The notes beneath the pieces were generated by a model that saw only the letters and a list, made by a program, of their open reading frames with translations, had not been told where the DNA came from and ran no database searches. Made by a program: the position numbers and the translations under genes. Positions 25,244 through 34,964 of a DNA stretch of 64,000 bases are shown here, in pieces. Numbering within the stretch: the stretch's first letter is position 1; each line of letters starts with the position of its first letter. The DNA is from RYN-230 sp963720645 (GTDB lineage Bacteria > Actinomycetota > Actinomycetes > Streptosporangiales > Streptosporangiaceae). The stretch is from the NCBI GenBank assembly GCA_963720645.1, contig CAVRFX010000020.1, positions 29,668 to 93,667 on the forward strand, in the 5' to 3' direction.

Positions 25244-25856
25244 ATGCCCCCCTCCACCAGCACGTCTGCGGACCCCGCCGAGCAGGCCCCCCAGGGCCGG
25301 GTGCGCTGGCGACGGTTCGCCATCTTGTTCATCCCGGCCATGGCGGCAGCGGCCGTCCTGGTCGCATTAACGACTGAAGGCGTACTCGCGGCCTCCATCT
25401 CGGTGTCCGGCAGTGCCTTCCAGGTCAGCTCCAGCCAGCTGAAAGGCACTGGTTTCGAGCAGTTCGGCGGCGCGGTTACGGACAGCAAGGGCGGCCAGCA
25501 TCCGGTAGCCATTTCCGCCATCAAGTCCGCTTCGCTCGCGAACCTGTGCCAGAGCGTCAGCGTCGGCCCGATCACGCTGCGGATCACCGCCGGCGGCGGG
25601 GGACGCCTGCGACGGCCAGCAACCTCATTGTTGACTCCGACAACCTGTCCGGTGACGCCACGTTCAACAACATCGTCATCGGCCAGGACGCGGGGACGCT
25701 GAACGAGGTTCCGGGGGTCACCGGGCCCTCGGGCGGCTTCGGTCAGCAGGCCGACTCGGTCACCATCGACGACCTCAGGCAGAACACCTGGCTGACCACC
25801 GCCGGCTGTTCACCCTGCCCGGCTTCAACCTCACCTTCGGAAACGCCTGCTACTAG
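25244..25856 (+). CDS. DUF6230 family protein, two apparent frameshifts
   Basis: The product begins with a signal-anchor (RFAILFIPAMAAAAVLVALT) and then ISVSGSAFQVSSSQLKGTGFEQF. The frame shifts near 25600 to NLIVDSDNLSGDATFNNIVIGQDAGTL split around the motif IGQDAGTL, and once more near 25803 to LFTLPGFNLTFGNACY and the TAG at 25854. Each half is a good match to DUF6230, a family of secreted actinobacterial proteins usually encoded before DUF6114. The stop overlaps the next start (TAGTG), supporting the corrected frame. ATG at 25244 has CAGGAG upstream. Function unknown. Confidence 0.72.
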
Positions 25857-26584
25857 TGGACATCCCCGAGGACGGTACGGGCTCCGCCGGATCCAGCCCG
25901 GCGGAGTCCGGACCCAACGAACCCCAGCCCGGTGAGGACCCGGCCGGGCCGCCTGGCGCCGAAGAGACCGCTGCCTTCCCGGCCGGGCCGGGCGGGCCCC
26001 CGCCGCCCGAGGCCAGCACACCGCAGGCGCCGCCCCGCGCGGTCACCGCCTGGCAGGCGTTCCGGGCCTGGCGCCGCAGCCGCCCGTTCTGGGGCGGACT
26101 GCTGCTCGTGCTGGCCGGCCTGGAACTGCTCGCGATCCCGCTGCTGAGCGTGCTGGCCCACGGATCGGTCAAGGTCGTCATCTACATCGGCATCGGCGGC
26201 GTGTTCGGCGTGCTCATCGGCGGCCTGCTGGTGGCCTGCGGCCTGCTGATCTGGTTTCACCCGGTGCAGCGGATCTTCTACGCGATCGCCGGTGTCCTGC
26301 TGGCCGTCGCGTCCTTCGTCGCCACCAACCTGGGCGGCTTCTTCGTGGGCATGCTGCTCGGCGTGACAGGCGCCTCGCTCAGCTTTGGCTGGACCCCGGG
26401 GCCTGGCCGGCTGGCTGGCCAGCACCGTCCGCGGCCACGGCGGCCCGGGCCCCGGTCCGAAGGCCTGGGCCTGCTGCTGGACCCCGGGCCCGCCCCGGAA
26501 ACTACTGCCGGGCGGGCCGATCGAGTGTCGCGGGAGGGAGCTGGCGCGTCGGGGGCAGACCACGAGGCGAGGTGGATGCCGTGA
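25856..26584 (+). CDS. DUF6114 integral membrane protein
   Basis: A 242-residue protein with a Pro/Gly-rich cytoplasmic start of about 65 residues, then four membrane helices: FWGGLLLVLAGLELLAIPLL, VVIYIGIGGVFGVLIGGLL, RIFYAIAGVLLAVASFVA and GGFFVGMLLGVTGASLSFGW. This is the DUF6114 family. The long tail after GWTPG is not typical of the family and may be out of frame. GTG at 25856 overlaps the upstream stop, and the end overlaps the following gene by four bases, so the three genes form one unit. Confidence 0.82.
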   Translation: MDIPEDGTGSAGSSPAESGPNEPQPGEDPAGPPGAEETAAFPAGPGGPPPPEASTPQAPPRAVTAWQAFRAWRRSRPFWGGLLLVLAGLELLAIPLLSVLAHGSVKVVIYIGIGGVFGVLIGGLLVACGLLIWFHPVQRIFYAIAGVLLAVASFVATNLGGFFVGMLLGVTGASLSFGWTPGPGRLAGQHRPRPRRPGPRSEGLGLLLDPGPAPETTAGRADRVSREGAGASGADHEARWMP

Positions 26585-27336
26585 GACGCAGACTCGCCCT
26601 CGCGGTCATGCCGCTCGTCCTGGGCGGCCTGATGCTGCCCGGCCAGGCGGCCAGCGCGGCGCAGCCGTCGGCCGCCAGCCATCCCGGCTGCGTCATCCCC
26701 GTGCCGATCCTGTGCCCGTCACCCAGTCCCTCGGCCAGCAGCAGCCCGTCCCCGAGCCCGTCCCCGGACCCCACGGGCTCCGCCTGCCCGGCCCCGTCGG
26801 CCAGCGCATCGCCTACCGGCAGCCCCACGGCGGATCCGTCGCCGAGCCCGAGCGCGACCCCCAAGGGCCGGAAAGCGTCCTCGGTGAAGGCTGCGGCGGC
26901 TGGGGGCCTGCAGGTCAGCGAAGCCCAGTTCACCCTGGTCACGGGGTCGGCGCTGCTGCTGGGCGCGTCCTACAAGGGAGTGGCGCAGATTCCCACGGCC
27001 AGCGGGACGACCGTGCCCATGATGGAGTTCACCATGAACTCGCTCACCCTCGACGGCGCGCCCACGCTGACCGTCACCCAGGGCGGGGTCTCGTCGGTGA
27101 CCAGCGGCACATCCATGCAGTTCACCGGCAACGTGGTGCTGTACGCGACCCAGCTGTCCGGCTCCCTGCTGGGTGTCCCGGTGACGATCACGCCGAGCAG
27201 CCCGCTGGCCACCATCCTCAAGCTGCTCAACTCGGTGACCCCGCTGGTCCCGCTCAAGCTCACCAACGTGACCACCAGCCAGCCCTACATCTCCTCGAAC
27301 TCGCTGCAGATTCCCGGGCTCCAGGTCGCTGCCTAG
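26581..27336 (+). CDS. Secreted protein of the DUF6230-DUF6114 operon
   Basis: About 251 residues. A signal peptide (LALAVMPLVLGGLMLPGQAASA) is followed by a proline/serine-rich spacer (PSPSPS repeats), then a globular domain with GLQVSEAQFTLVTGSALLLG, MEFTMNSLTLDG and a repeat of TVTQGG, ending LQIPGLQVAA. I do not recognise a known domain in it, but a protein of this kind regularly follows DUF6114. It probably functions at the cell surface together with the two upstream products. The start is GTG 26581 in the stop codon of the previous gene, or GTG 26572. Confidence 0.7.
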   Translation: MRRRLALAVMPLVLGGLMLPGQAASAAQPSAASHPGCVIPVPILCPSPSPSASSSPSPSPSPDPTGSACPAPSASASPTGSPTADPSPSPSATPKGRKASSVKAAAAGGLQVSEAQFTLVTGSALLLGASYKGVAQIPTASGTTVPMMEFTMNSLTLDGAPTLTVTQGGVSSVTSGTSMQFTGNVVLYATQLSGSLLGVPVTITPSSPLATILKLLNSVTPLVPLKLTNVTTSQPYISSNSLQIPGLQVAA

Positions 27337-27392
27337 ATGCCGGGCCAGCCGCCAGGACCCAGGCGGCCCGCAGCGAACGGGGCCGGAACGAA

Positions 27393-27440
27393 CGCCAGGG
27401 CAGCGGGCGCCAGCCTCGCTGGTCACCCGCTGCCCTGGCG
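27393..27440. terminator. Bidirectional terminator between convergent genes
   Basis: A perfect 15-base inverted repeat, CGCCAGGGCAGCGGG (27393-27407) with CCCGCTGCCCTGGCG (27426-27440), encloses a shorter GCCAGC/GCTGGT pairing. It lies between the converging secreted-protein gene and the DUF5324 gene. Confidence 0.85.
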
Positions 27441-27451
27441 CTAAGCCCCGG

Positions 27452-27982
27452 TCAGGGCGTCCTGACCTGCCCGTTCACGTCCTGGTGCGCGTCGGTCATT
27501 TCCTGGTGGTCCGCCGGCGTGGTCGGCGGCATGGGCGGCGCAGTTACCGGGCCCGGGTCCGCCATAACCGTAGTGTCCGGCTTGCTGCGCAGGATCTGGG
27601 CGGCGGCAGCGCAGCCCGCACCCAGCACCACGACCGCCGCCGCGATGAACGGCCAGCGACGACGCCGCTGAGCCTTGGGCGGCTGGATCCGCCGGGCGGC
27701 GGTCACCATGGCAGCCGACACCGCCGGAGCGAGCCGCTCCTGCACGGCCACGCCGCTCGCCTCGACCCGCGGTGCCGTCCAGGCCCGAGCCTCGAGCAGG
27801 CCGCGGGCCGCCGTCTCCTGGGCGCTCTTCGCCAGCGGCGCCACCTGGGTCGTGGCCTGGCGAGCGAGCCCCTGGGCGCGCACGGCCCCGGCCTTGGCCT
27901 GGTAGGCGCGACTCTGGATGCGCGCCTTCCCGGCTGCGGCCCGGGACTTTACGTCCTGACTGCTACTTCTTGAAAACACCAT
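27452..27982 (-). CDS. DUF5324 family membrane-anchored protein
   Basis: A 176-residue protein beginning at the ATG at 27982, with GGAGGTTA directly before it. The N-terminal two-thirds are a long amphipathic helix rich in Ala, Arg and Gln (DVKSRAAAGKARIQSRAYQA), then comes a basic patch and one membrane helix (WPFIAAAVVVLGAGCAAAAQIL), and a Pro/Thr-rich tail. This layout is that of DUF5324, encoded next to the cyclophilin gene in many actinomycetes. It probably associates with the membrane near the division machinery; role unknown. Confidence 0.7.
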   Translation of the reverse strand: MVFSRSSSQDVKSRAAAGKARIQSRAYQAKAGAVRAQGLARQATTQVAPLAKSAQETAARGLLEARAWTAPRVEASGVAVQERLAPAVSAAMVTAARRIQPPKAQRRRRWPFIAAAVVVLGAGCAAAAQILRSKPDTTVMADPGPVTAPPMPPTTPADHQEMTDAHQDVNGQVRTP

Positions 27983-28245
27983 TAACCTCCGAACATCCCC
28001 GGACAGCTCCCCCGCCCACTCACTTCCCTGGGCGGCAGCGCTCAACCCTGCCTTCCCCCTGTGCCCGGGCTAAACCGGGCTGAACCAAAACCGACCCGGG
28101 CTGCCGGGCCCGCTCGCCCGATTCGCAGCGTCGCCGGGAGCGCCGTAAGGTCAGGAGTGGATGACCCGGCGGCAAAAGCCGTCCGGCAGGAAGCGTCCGG
28201 CGGGAAACGGCTAATGACCGGGCGTGCCGTGCAAGGATTCCACTT

Positions 28246-28785
28246 ATGACAAACTCGCTGACCGCGACTCTGCGGACGAATCAGGGGACGATTGTGGTCC
28301 GGCTTTTCCCTGATCAGGCCCCGAAGACGGTGCGCAACTTCGTCGAGCTCGCCGAGGGATCCCGGGACTGGACCGACCCGCGGACCAGGCAGCCCAGCCG
28401 GGCCAGCCTGTACAACGGGACGATCTTCCACCGGGTGATCCCGGACTTCATGATCCAGGGCGGCGACCCCCTCGGCACCGGCACCGGCGGTCCCGGATAC
28501 CAGTTCGGGGACGAGTTCCACCCGGACCTCTCGTTCAACCGCCCGTACCTGCTGGCCATGGCCAACGCGGGCCCCGGCACGAACGGCTCCCAGTTCTTCA
28601 TTACCACCGTCCCCACCCCCTGGCTGACCGGCAAGCACACCATTTTCGGCGAGGTCATCGAGGGCAGTGACGTGGTGGACGCCATCAGCCACGCGGAGCG
28701 TGACCGCAGGGACCGCCCGGCCAAGGACGTGGTGCTGGAGTCGGTCGAGATCAGCGGCGCCGACACTCCGGAAACCGCGGGCTAG
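28246..28785 (+). CDS. Cyclophilin-type peptidyl-prolyl cis-trans isomerase
   Basis: A 179-residue cyclophilin. The catalytic arginine is in IFHRVIPDFMIQGGDP; QFFITTVPTPWL and GKHTIFGEV are the other signatures. It has no signal peptide and is probably cytoplasmic. It catalyses proline isomerisation during folding. The neighbourhood (DUF5324, rhomboid, crgA, pknB block) matches the conserved order of other actinobacteria. ATG at 28246 follows AAGGATTCC. Confidence 0.93.
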   Translation: MTNSLTATLRTNQGTIVVRLFPDQAPKTVRNFVELAEGSRDWTDPRTRQPSRASLYNGTIFHRVIPDFMIQGGDPLGTGTGGPGYQFGDEFHPDLSFNRPYLLAMANAGPGTNGSQFFITTVPTPWLTGKHTIFGEVIEGSDVVDAISHAERDRRDRPAKDVVLESVEISGADTPETAG

Positions 28786-28805
28786 CCAGATCCGCAGGCT
28801 GAACA

Positions 28806-29708
28806 GTGGACGAGTTCCCGGCGCCCGGCCCTGAGGCGTCCGCACCGGTACCTACCTGTTTCCGGCATCCGGACCGGGAGACCTATCTCTCCTGTAGCCG
28901 GTGCGGGCGTCCAGCCTGCCCTGACTGCCTGCGTGCCGCACCGGTCGGGCAGCATTGTGTCGAATGCGTCCGGGAAAGTAACCGCGGCGTCCGGCAGCCC
29001 ACGGCGGTATTCGGCGGCCGGGTGACGTCGGGGACGGCGGTCACCTGGGTGCTCGTCGGCCTCAACGTCCTGTTTTACCTGGTGGAGTGGGTCTACCCGC
29101 GTATCGTCAACTACTACGACATGATCGGCGCGGCGTACGATCCCACCATCCACCAGACCGTGGGCGTGGCCCATGACCAGTGGTACCGGCTGATTACGTC
29201 GGCCTTCCTGCACGAGCCGGGGCTGAGCGGGTTCGGCCCCGCGCACATCATCTTCAACATGTGGGCGCTGATCCTGGTCGGACCGGCCCTGGAGCGGTGG
29301 CTAGGGCACCTGCGTTTCCTGGCGATCTACCTGCTCAGTGCGCTCGGCGGCTCGGTGCTGTACTTCTTCTACGCCCCGCCGAATCAGTCCGCGCTGGGAG
29401 CGTCGGGCGCCATCTTCGGCTTGTTCGGGGCCTGGTTCGTGCTCTCCAGGCGGCTGCGGCTGGACAGCCGGGCGATCGTGTTCCTGATCGTCCTCAACCT
29501 GGCGATCAGCTTCGCGGTCCCGTCCATCGCCTGGCAGGACCACGTGGGCGGCCTGATCACGGGTGCGGTGGTCACCGCGGCCTACGCCTACGCGCCCCGG
29601 CAGCACCGGGCCCTGTTCCAGGGGGCCGCGACCCTGATCGTGCTCGCCATCCTGGTCGCCGCCGTGATCACCCGCGACAGCCAGCTAGTGGCAGCAGGCT
29701 TCCGCTAA
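28806..29708 (+). CDS. Rhomboid-family intramembrane serine protease
   Basis: A 300-residue protein. An N-terminal B-box-like zinc finger with eight Cys/His residues (CFRHPDRETYLSCSRCGR, then CPDCLR and CVECVRE) precedes six membrane helices. The catalytic serine is in GASGAIFGLFGAWF and the histidine in WQDHVGGLITGAVV. Rhomboids cleave membrane proteins within their transmembrane parts. GTG at 28806 follows the cyclophilin stop by 20 bases, consistent with cotranscription. The downstream hairpin at 29718-29739 probably ends the message. Confidence 0.9.
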   Translation: MDEFPAPGPEASAPVPTCFRHPDRETYLSCSRCGRPACPDCLRAAPVGQHCVECVRESNRGVRQPTAVFGGRVTSGTAVTWVLVGLNVLFYLVEWVYPRIVNYYDMIGAAYDPTIHQTVGVAHDQWYRLITSAFLHEPGLSGFGPAHIIFNMWALILVGPALERWLGHLRFLAIYLLSALGGSVLYFFYAPPNQSALGASGAIFGLFGAWFVLSRRLRLDSRAIVFLIVLNLAISFAVPSIAWQDHVGGLITGAVVTAAYAYAPRQHRALFQGAATLIVLAILVAAVITRDSQLVAAGFR

Positions 29709-29717
29709 CGCTGTGTA

Positions 29718-29739
29718 TCCGGGGGGACGACCCCCCGGA
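29718..29739 (+). terminator. Hairpin terminator after the rhomboid gene
   Basis: TCCGGGGGG and CCCCCCGGA form a perfect nine-base-pair stem with an ACGA loop, immediately after the rhomboid stop codon and before the convergent crgA. Confidence 0.8.
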
Positions 29740-29793
29740 ACCCCCCCATCGCCGGGCGGGAACACGCCTCCGGCGCGCCCCGCCTCGCCGTGC

Positions 29794-30042
29794 TCAGCGC
29801 CACTTGGTGGACAGCACCACACCCGCAATGATGAAGGCGAAGCCGACCACCAGGTTCCAGTCGGCCAGGGCCCCGACCGGCAACGTGCCCTGGGTCACGT
29901 AGAACACCGCGATCCAGGCCAGCCCGATCAGCAGGCAGGCCAGCATGACCGGTACCAGCCAGCGGGGGCTGACCTTCTTCGACGCCGATCGCTTCGGCGG
30001 CGGTGTGTACACCGCCTTGGTTCTCACGCGGGACTTCGGCAC
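29794..30042 (-). CDS. crgA: Cell division protein CrgA
   Basis: An 82-residue protein with a basic start (MPKSRVRTKAVYTPPPKR) and two membrane helices, LVPVMLACLLIGLAWIAVFY and WNLVVGFAFIIAGVVLS, with the sequence VTQGTLPVG between. This is CrgA, an actinobacterial inhibitor or recruiter of FtsZ-ring proteins that interacts with FtsI and other divisome members. It is the first gene after the kinase operon when read from the tRNA, 50 bases from the end of pknB. Confidence 0.92.
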   Translation of the reverse strand: MPKSRVRTKAVYTPPPKRSASKKVSPRWLVPVMLACLLIGLAWIAVFYVTQGTLPVGALADWNLVVGFAFIIAGVVLSTKWR

Positions 30043-30091
30043 GGTCGTCTCCTGGTCAGTAGCTCTGCCGAGTGTAACGCCGGGACACCAC

Positions 30092-31887
30092 CTAGAGACG
30101 CGGCGTGCGGGTGCTCGTGGCCCCGGACGCCGTGGTACCCGTCGGGGTCGGCGTCGGGGTGGTCGCGCTCGGCGTCGGGGTCGGCGTCGGGGTGGTCGCG
30201 CTCGGCGTCGGGGTCGGCGTCGAGGCCACGTAGATCGTCACGGTCGATCCCTGGGGCAGCGTCCCGCTGGACGGGGTCTGCTGGAACACGTTGCCCGGGG
30301 TGGAGTTGGCGGGCCCCGCCGCGGTAATGACCTGGACCTTGAACCCCTGGTTCTGCAGGATCGAGACGGCGGTGGCCTTCGGGTCGCCGACGGTGTTCTG
30401 GACCTGGGTCCCGCCCCCGGAGACGTAGATGGTCACCGTGCTGTTCGGGAGCAGCATCGTCCCGGGATCGGGAGACTGCCGCACCACCGTGCCGGCGGGC
30501 TGGGTGGAGTTCGCTGCTGTCTTGGTCACCACGTGGAAGTTCTGCAGCTTGTTCTGGGCATCGGCCTCCGACAAGCCGATCACCCTGGGCACGCTGATCT
30601 TCTTCGGCCCGGTGGAGACGTCCAGCGTGACCACGCTCTTCGGCGCCACCTTGGTCCCGAACGGGGGGCTGGTCTGGGTGACCAGGCCGGCCTTGACCGA
30701 CGGCGAGGCCACATTGACCACCCTCGGTGTCAGCCCGGCCTTCTTGATCGCGGCCACCGCCTTACTCTGGGTCATGCCCACGACGGACGGCACTGCGCCG
30801 GTCTTCCCGCTGCCGCCGCTGAGCAGCAGGTAGGCGATCACGATGATCAGGATGGCGGCGATGCTGCCCAGGATCCACCACAGGGCCCGCCGCCGCGCCG
30901 TTCCCGCCGCCGTCGTACCCGTCCTCGCCGGGCCCGTACGGGGACATCGCGCCGGTCGGCGCGGCCCCGGCCATCATCGTGCTCGGGCCCATCCGCTGGG
31001 TTCCGGGGGCGTACATCTCGGTCGCCTGCGGAGGCGCGGCCACCGGCACGCCGGACAGCGCCCGCTGGATGTCGGTGCGCATCTCGGCCGCGGACTGGTA
31101 GCGCTCGGCCGGGTCCTTGGCCATCGCCTTCAGCACGATGGAGTCGGCCCAGGCCGGGATCTCCGGGTCGATGCGTGACGGCGGGATCGGGTTTTCCCGG
31201 ACGTGCTGGTAGGCGATGGCGACCGGGGAATCGCCGGTGAACGGCGGCCTCCCGGTGAGCAGTTCGTACAGCAGGCACCCGGTCGAGTACAGGTCGCTGC
31301 GTGCATCCACCCGCTCGCCCCGGGCCTGCTCGGGCGACAGGTACTGCGCGGTCCCGATCACCTGGGCGGTCTGGGTCATGGTCGCCTGGGCGTCGCTGAC
31401 CGCACGGGCGATGCCGAAGTCCATGACCTTGACCTCGGCCGACCGGGTGAGCATCACGTTCCCGGGCTTGATGTCCCGGTGCACGATCCCGTTCCGGTGG
31501 CTGTAGTCCAGCGCCCGCAGCACCCCGTCCGTGATCTCCAGCGCCCGCTCGGGAAGCAGCCGCCGGTCGTCGCGGAGCAGTTCGCGCAGGGTCCGGCCGT
31601 CCACGTACTCCATCACGATGTACGGGACGTGCGTCGGGACCAGCCATGTCCTCGCCCGTGTCATAGACGGCGACGATGGACGGGTGGTTCAGCGAGGCTG
31701 CGGACTGGGCTTCCCGCCGGAACCGGGCCTGGAAGGTCTGGTCCCGGGCCAGGTCCTCGCGGAGCGTCTTCACCGCGACGATGCGGTCCAGCCGGATGTC
31801 CCGGGCCCGGTAGACCTCGGCCATGCCGCCCCGCCCGACGACGCCGTCGAGTTCGTAGCGGCCGCCGAGGAGCCGTGGCTGTGTCAT
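30092..31887 (-). CDS. pknB: Ser/Thr protein kinase PknB with PASTA repeats, two apparent frameshifts
   Basis: The kinase domain starts LGGRYELDGVVGRGGMAEVYRA, then VAVKTL with the catalytic lysine. The frame changes near 31650, then reads PYIVMEYVDGRTLRELL, IVHRDIKPGNVML (catalytic loop), VMDFGIARA (DFG), and YLSPEQARGERVD. A second change is needed near 30900 to continue into RALWWILGSIAAILIIVIAY (membrane helix) and three extracytoplasmic PASTA units (VPSVVGMTQSKAVAA, VPRVIGLSEADAQNK, and one more). A Thr-Pro-rich repeat tail ends it. The kinase is expected to be essential; both frame changes are likely sequence errors. ATG at 31887 is the start. It controls cell-wall growth with PstP. Confidence 0.88.
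30133..30225. repeat. Tandem repeats encoding the TPTP-type tail of PknB
   Basis: GGTCGGCGTCGGGGTGGTCG-like units are repeated at the end of the kinase gene, giving the protein tail SATTPTPTPTPSATTPTPTP. Repeat number may vary among strains. Confidence 0.75.
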
Positions 31888-32015
31888 GTCTCGCACGTCA
31901 GTAACCGTCCTGCATCGTTATCCGTCCATCGGGTGCGGCGGTGGCCGCCTGAGGCCACCACCGCGGGCGGAAGGCCAGTCGATCCGCGTCGCGGCGTCCG
32001 CCGTGATCACGGGGC

Positions 32016-33500
32016 TCACCCCTTCCCCTGGGAGGCGAGGTAGGCCTTGATGACCTGCACTGCGATCGGTGCGGCGGCGTCGGCACCGAAGCCGCCTCCC
32101 TTAACTACGACGCCGACAGCGATCTGCGGTTGTGTTGTCGGGGCGTAACAAGTAAATACCGCGTCGTCCAGGCCGGAGTTGTTGATGCCGTTCTGGGCGG
32201 TCCCGGTCTTCCCCGCGATCGTGATTCCCCCGGTGACCTGGGTTCCCGCGGTGGCGTGGGCGGTCCCAAACTGCGACTGGACCACGCTGGTCATCATCGC
32301 CTGCAGGTGTGCCGCCTGGCTGGGGGTCACCGCGGTGCTCAGCGGGGACGGGGTGGCGGTCTGGACCGCCGACAGGTCCGGGGCCGTCACCTTCTGGATC
32401 AGGTAAGGCTTCATCAGGACCCCGTTGTTGGCCACCGCGGCGGACAGCATCGCTTCCTGCAGCGGGGTCACCGTGTTGCTTTCCTGGCCGATGGCCCCCC
32501 CGGCCCTCTGGGCGGGGTCCGTGTAGAGCGGGACGTTACTCTGGGCCACCTGCATCCCCGGGGCGAGGGTCATGTTGGGGTCGTTGAAGCCGTACTTGCT
32601 GGCCTGCGCCCGCAGGGCGGCCCCACTGAGGCGCAAGCCAAGAGCGCCGAACGCGGTGTTGCACGACACGGTGAACGCGTAGATGAGCGACACCCTGCCG
32701 GTGCCGCAAGCCGAGCCGTTGTCATTGATCAGCTGGGTGGTCGTGCCCGGCAGGGTGAGCCTGGTCGGCGCCGGGACCTGCGTGTTCTGGTCGGCGACCT
32801 TCCCGGTCGCGAACGCGGTGGAGCTGGTCACGATCTTGAAGGTCGAGCCGGGCGGGAACGTCGTGCTGATGGCGTTGTTGACCAGCGGGTGCGCCGGGTC
32901 GCGGAGCAGCCGCTTGTCGTTGGTATTGAGCTTGTTGCCGTCCAGCGTGGCCAGCAGGTTCGGGTCGAAGGTCGGATAGGACGCCAGGGCGAGGATCGCC
33001 CCGGTCTGCGGGTTGATCGCCACCACCCCGCTCTCCCTCCCGGACTGCTTCAGCGCGGCATAGGCCGCCTGCTGGGCCGCCGAGTTGACGGTCAGCTCGA
33101 CCGTGGCGCCCTTCTTCTGCTTCCCGCTGATCAGGTCGATGAGGTTGTGCACCTCGAGGGCGGGATCGGTACCGGCCAGGTCCTTGTTCGCCGCCCCCTC
33201 GATCCCGGTCTGGCTGAACAGCGTGTCATAGCCGGTGACCGGGGCGTACACCTTCCCGAACGGGTAGTGCCGCTGGTACTCCCCGAAGTTCTTGTTCATC
33301 TTCGAGAACGCCACGACCTTCTGGTCGGCCGTGACGATCGAGCCCCGCTGGAACTGCAGCGTCGCCGAGACCGTCCGGCCGTTGCCCGGCTCGTTGGCCA
33401 GGCTGCTCGCATCAAAGCCCTGGACGAAGTTCACGTTGACCAGCAGCGCCACGAAGAGCACGAGGCAGATCAGCGAGACACGGCGCAGCGCACGGTTCAT
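32016..33500 (-). CDS. pbpA: Penicillin-binding protein 2-like transpeptidase
   Basis: A 494-residue class B penicillin-binding protein. One N-terminal membrane helix (VSLICLVLFVALLVNVNFVQ) is followed by a dimerisation domain (RGSIVTADQKVVAFS). The transpeptidase motifs are PPGSTFKIV (SxxK, active serine), SCN (SxN) and AGKTGTAQNG (KTG). It cross-links peptidoglycan outside the membrane, in partnership with the adjacent RodA/FtsW polymerase. The ATG at 33500 overlaps the upstream gene's stop by four bases. No reading frame problem is seen here. Confidence 0.93.
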   Translation of the reverse strand: MNRALRRVSLICLVLFVALLVNVNFVQGFDASSLANEPGNGRTVSATLQFQRGSIVTADQKVVAFSKMNKNFGEYQRHYPFGKVYAPVTGYDTLFSQTGIEGAANKDLAGTDPALEVHNLIDLISGKQKKGATVELTVNSAAQQAAYAALKQSGRESGVVAINPQTGAILALASYPTFDPNLLATLDGNKLNTNDKRLLRDPAHPLVNNAISTTFPPGSTFKIVTSSTAFATGKVADQNTQVPAPTRLTLPGTTTQLINDNGSACGTGRVSLIYAFTVSCNTAFGALGLRLSGAALRAQASKYGFNDPNMTLAPGMQVAQSNVPLYTDPAQRAGGAIGQESNTVTPLQEAMLSAAVANNGVLMKPYLIQKVTAPDLSAVQTATPSPLSTAVTPSQAAHLQAMMTSVVQSQFGTAHATAGTQVTGGITIAGKTGTAQNGINNSGLDDAVFTCYAPTTQPQIAVGVVVKGGGFGADAAAPIAVQVIKAYLASQGKG

Positions 33501-34964
33501 CCGGCCCGCACCACCTGGGTCATGCCCTCGTCCTGGATGGGCTGCGGGGCCGGCCGCCGGGCGGTGTCGCTGATGCGCATGAGCAGGGCGATCCCCATCC
33601 AGCTGGCGATCAGCGAGGAACCGCCCTGGGACAGGAACGGCGTGGTGATGCCGGTCAGCGGGATGAGCCGGGTCACGCCGCCGACGATCACGAAGACCTG
33701 CAGGGCGACCACGAAGGAGAGCCCGCCCGCCAGCAGTTTCGAGAACGGGTCCCGCACGGCGATCGCCGCGCGCAGCCCGCGCTGCACGATCAGCCCGTAG
33801 ATGAGCAGCAGGGCCATGACCCCGGTCAGGCCCAGTTCCTCGCCGAACGCGGTGATGATCAGGTCGTTCTGCACCAGCGGGGTGATGTACGGCTGGCCCT
33901 GGCCCAGCCCGCGGCCCAGCACGCCGCCGGAGCCCATCCCGTACAGCCCCTGGACCAGCTGGTAGGAGAAGGTGTGCACATAGTTGAACGGGTGCAGCCA
34001 GATGACGAAGCGTTCCCGTACGTGCGCGAACAGCTCACTCGCGAGCAGGGAGCCGGTGACGAACAGCAGGAACCCGATGATCAGCCAGGAGGACCGCTGG
34101 GTGGCGACGTACATCATGACCACGAACAGGCCGAAGAACAGCGCCGAGGTGCCGACGTCGCCCTCGAAGACCAGGACGACCAGGCTGACGCCCCAGGCGA
34201 TGAGGACCGGGCCCAGGTCCCGGGCCCGCGGCAGGTCGATGCCGAGCACCCGGCGGCCGGCCAGCGCGAGCACATCCCGCTTGGCCACCAGGTAGCCGGC
34301 GAAGAACACGGCCAGCGCCAGCTTGGCGAACTCCTCGGGCTGGATGCTCCCGATACCCGGGGAGAGCGATCTGGATCTTGGCGGCGGTACCCGGGACCTC
34401 GCTGATGCTGGCGGGCAGCACCGCGGGCAGGGCCAGCAGCACCAGGCCGATCGCGCCCAGCGTGTAGGTGTACCGCTGCAGGGTGCGGGGCTGCCGGATG
34501 AAGGCGAGCACGGCCACGAAGGCCGCCATCCCGATCGCGGTGTAGAACACCTGGAGCGCGGTGGTGGACGTGCTCATCGTGCTGACCACGACGCCGGGAT
34601 TGCCGCCCCGCCCGGCCTCCTGCAGGCGGTAGATCATCACGATGCCCAGGCCGTTGAGCAGCGCGGCCAGCGGGAGCAGCAGCGGGTCGGCGTAGGGCGC
34701 CAGCCAGCCGCACCGCCACGTGGGCGGCACCGACCAGGACCGCGAAGGCCAGGCCGTACTCGAACATCCCCGCCGGGATCTTGCCGTTCAGCCCGAGCCC
34801 GACGTTCGCGTACGCGAGCAGGACCACGCCCACCACGAAGACCAGCATGAGCAGTTCGGTCCGGCGCCGTCCCCGCGGCGCGGGAGCGGCCGCGGCTGGC
34901 TGCCCTGCCCGGCCCCGGCGTCGGCACCCAGCGGATGCCCTCCGGGTGTGGTGATCGCGCTCAA
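33497..34964 (-). CDS. RodA/FtsW-type SEDS glycosyltransferase, apparent frameshifts
   Basis: A large membrane protein in several pieces. The TTG start at 34964 (in the PstP stop; GGGAGGAAC upstream) gives SAITTPGGHPLGADAG. Further pieces are LLMLVFVVGVVLLAYANVGL, then YADPLLLPLAALLNGLGIVM after a frame change near 34710, and GSIQPEEFAKLALAVFFAGY onwards after a change near 34368; a change near 34890 is also needed. The last part, with FGEELGLTG and FLSQGGSSL, is typical of SEDS proteins, peptidoglycan polymerases acting with PbpA. The gene should be essential or nearly so, so errors in the sequence are the most probable cause. Confidence 0.85.
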
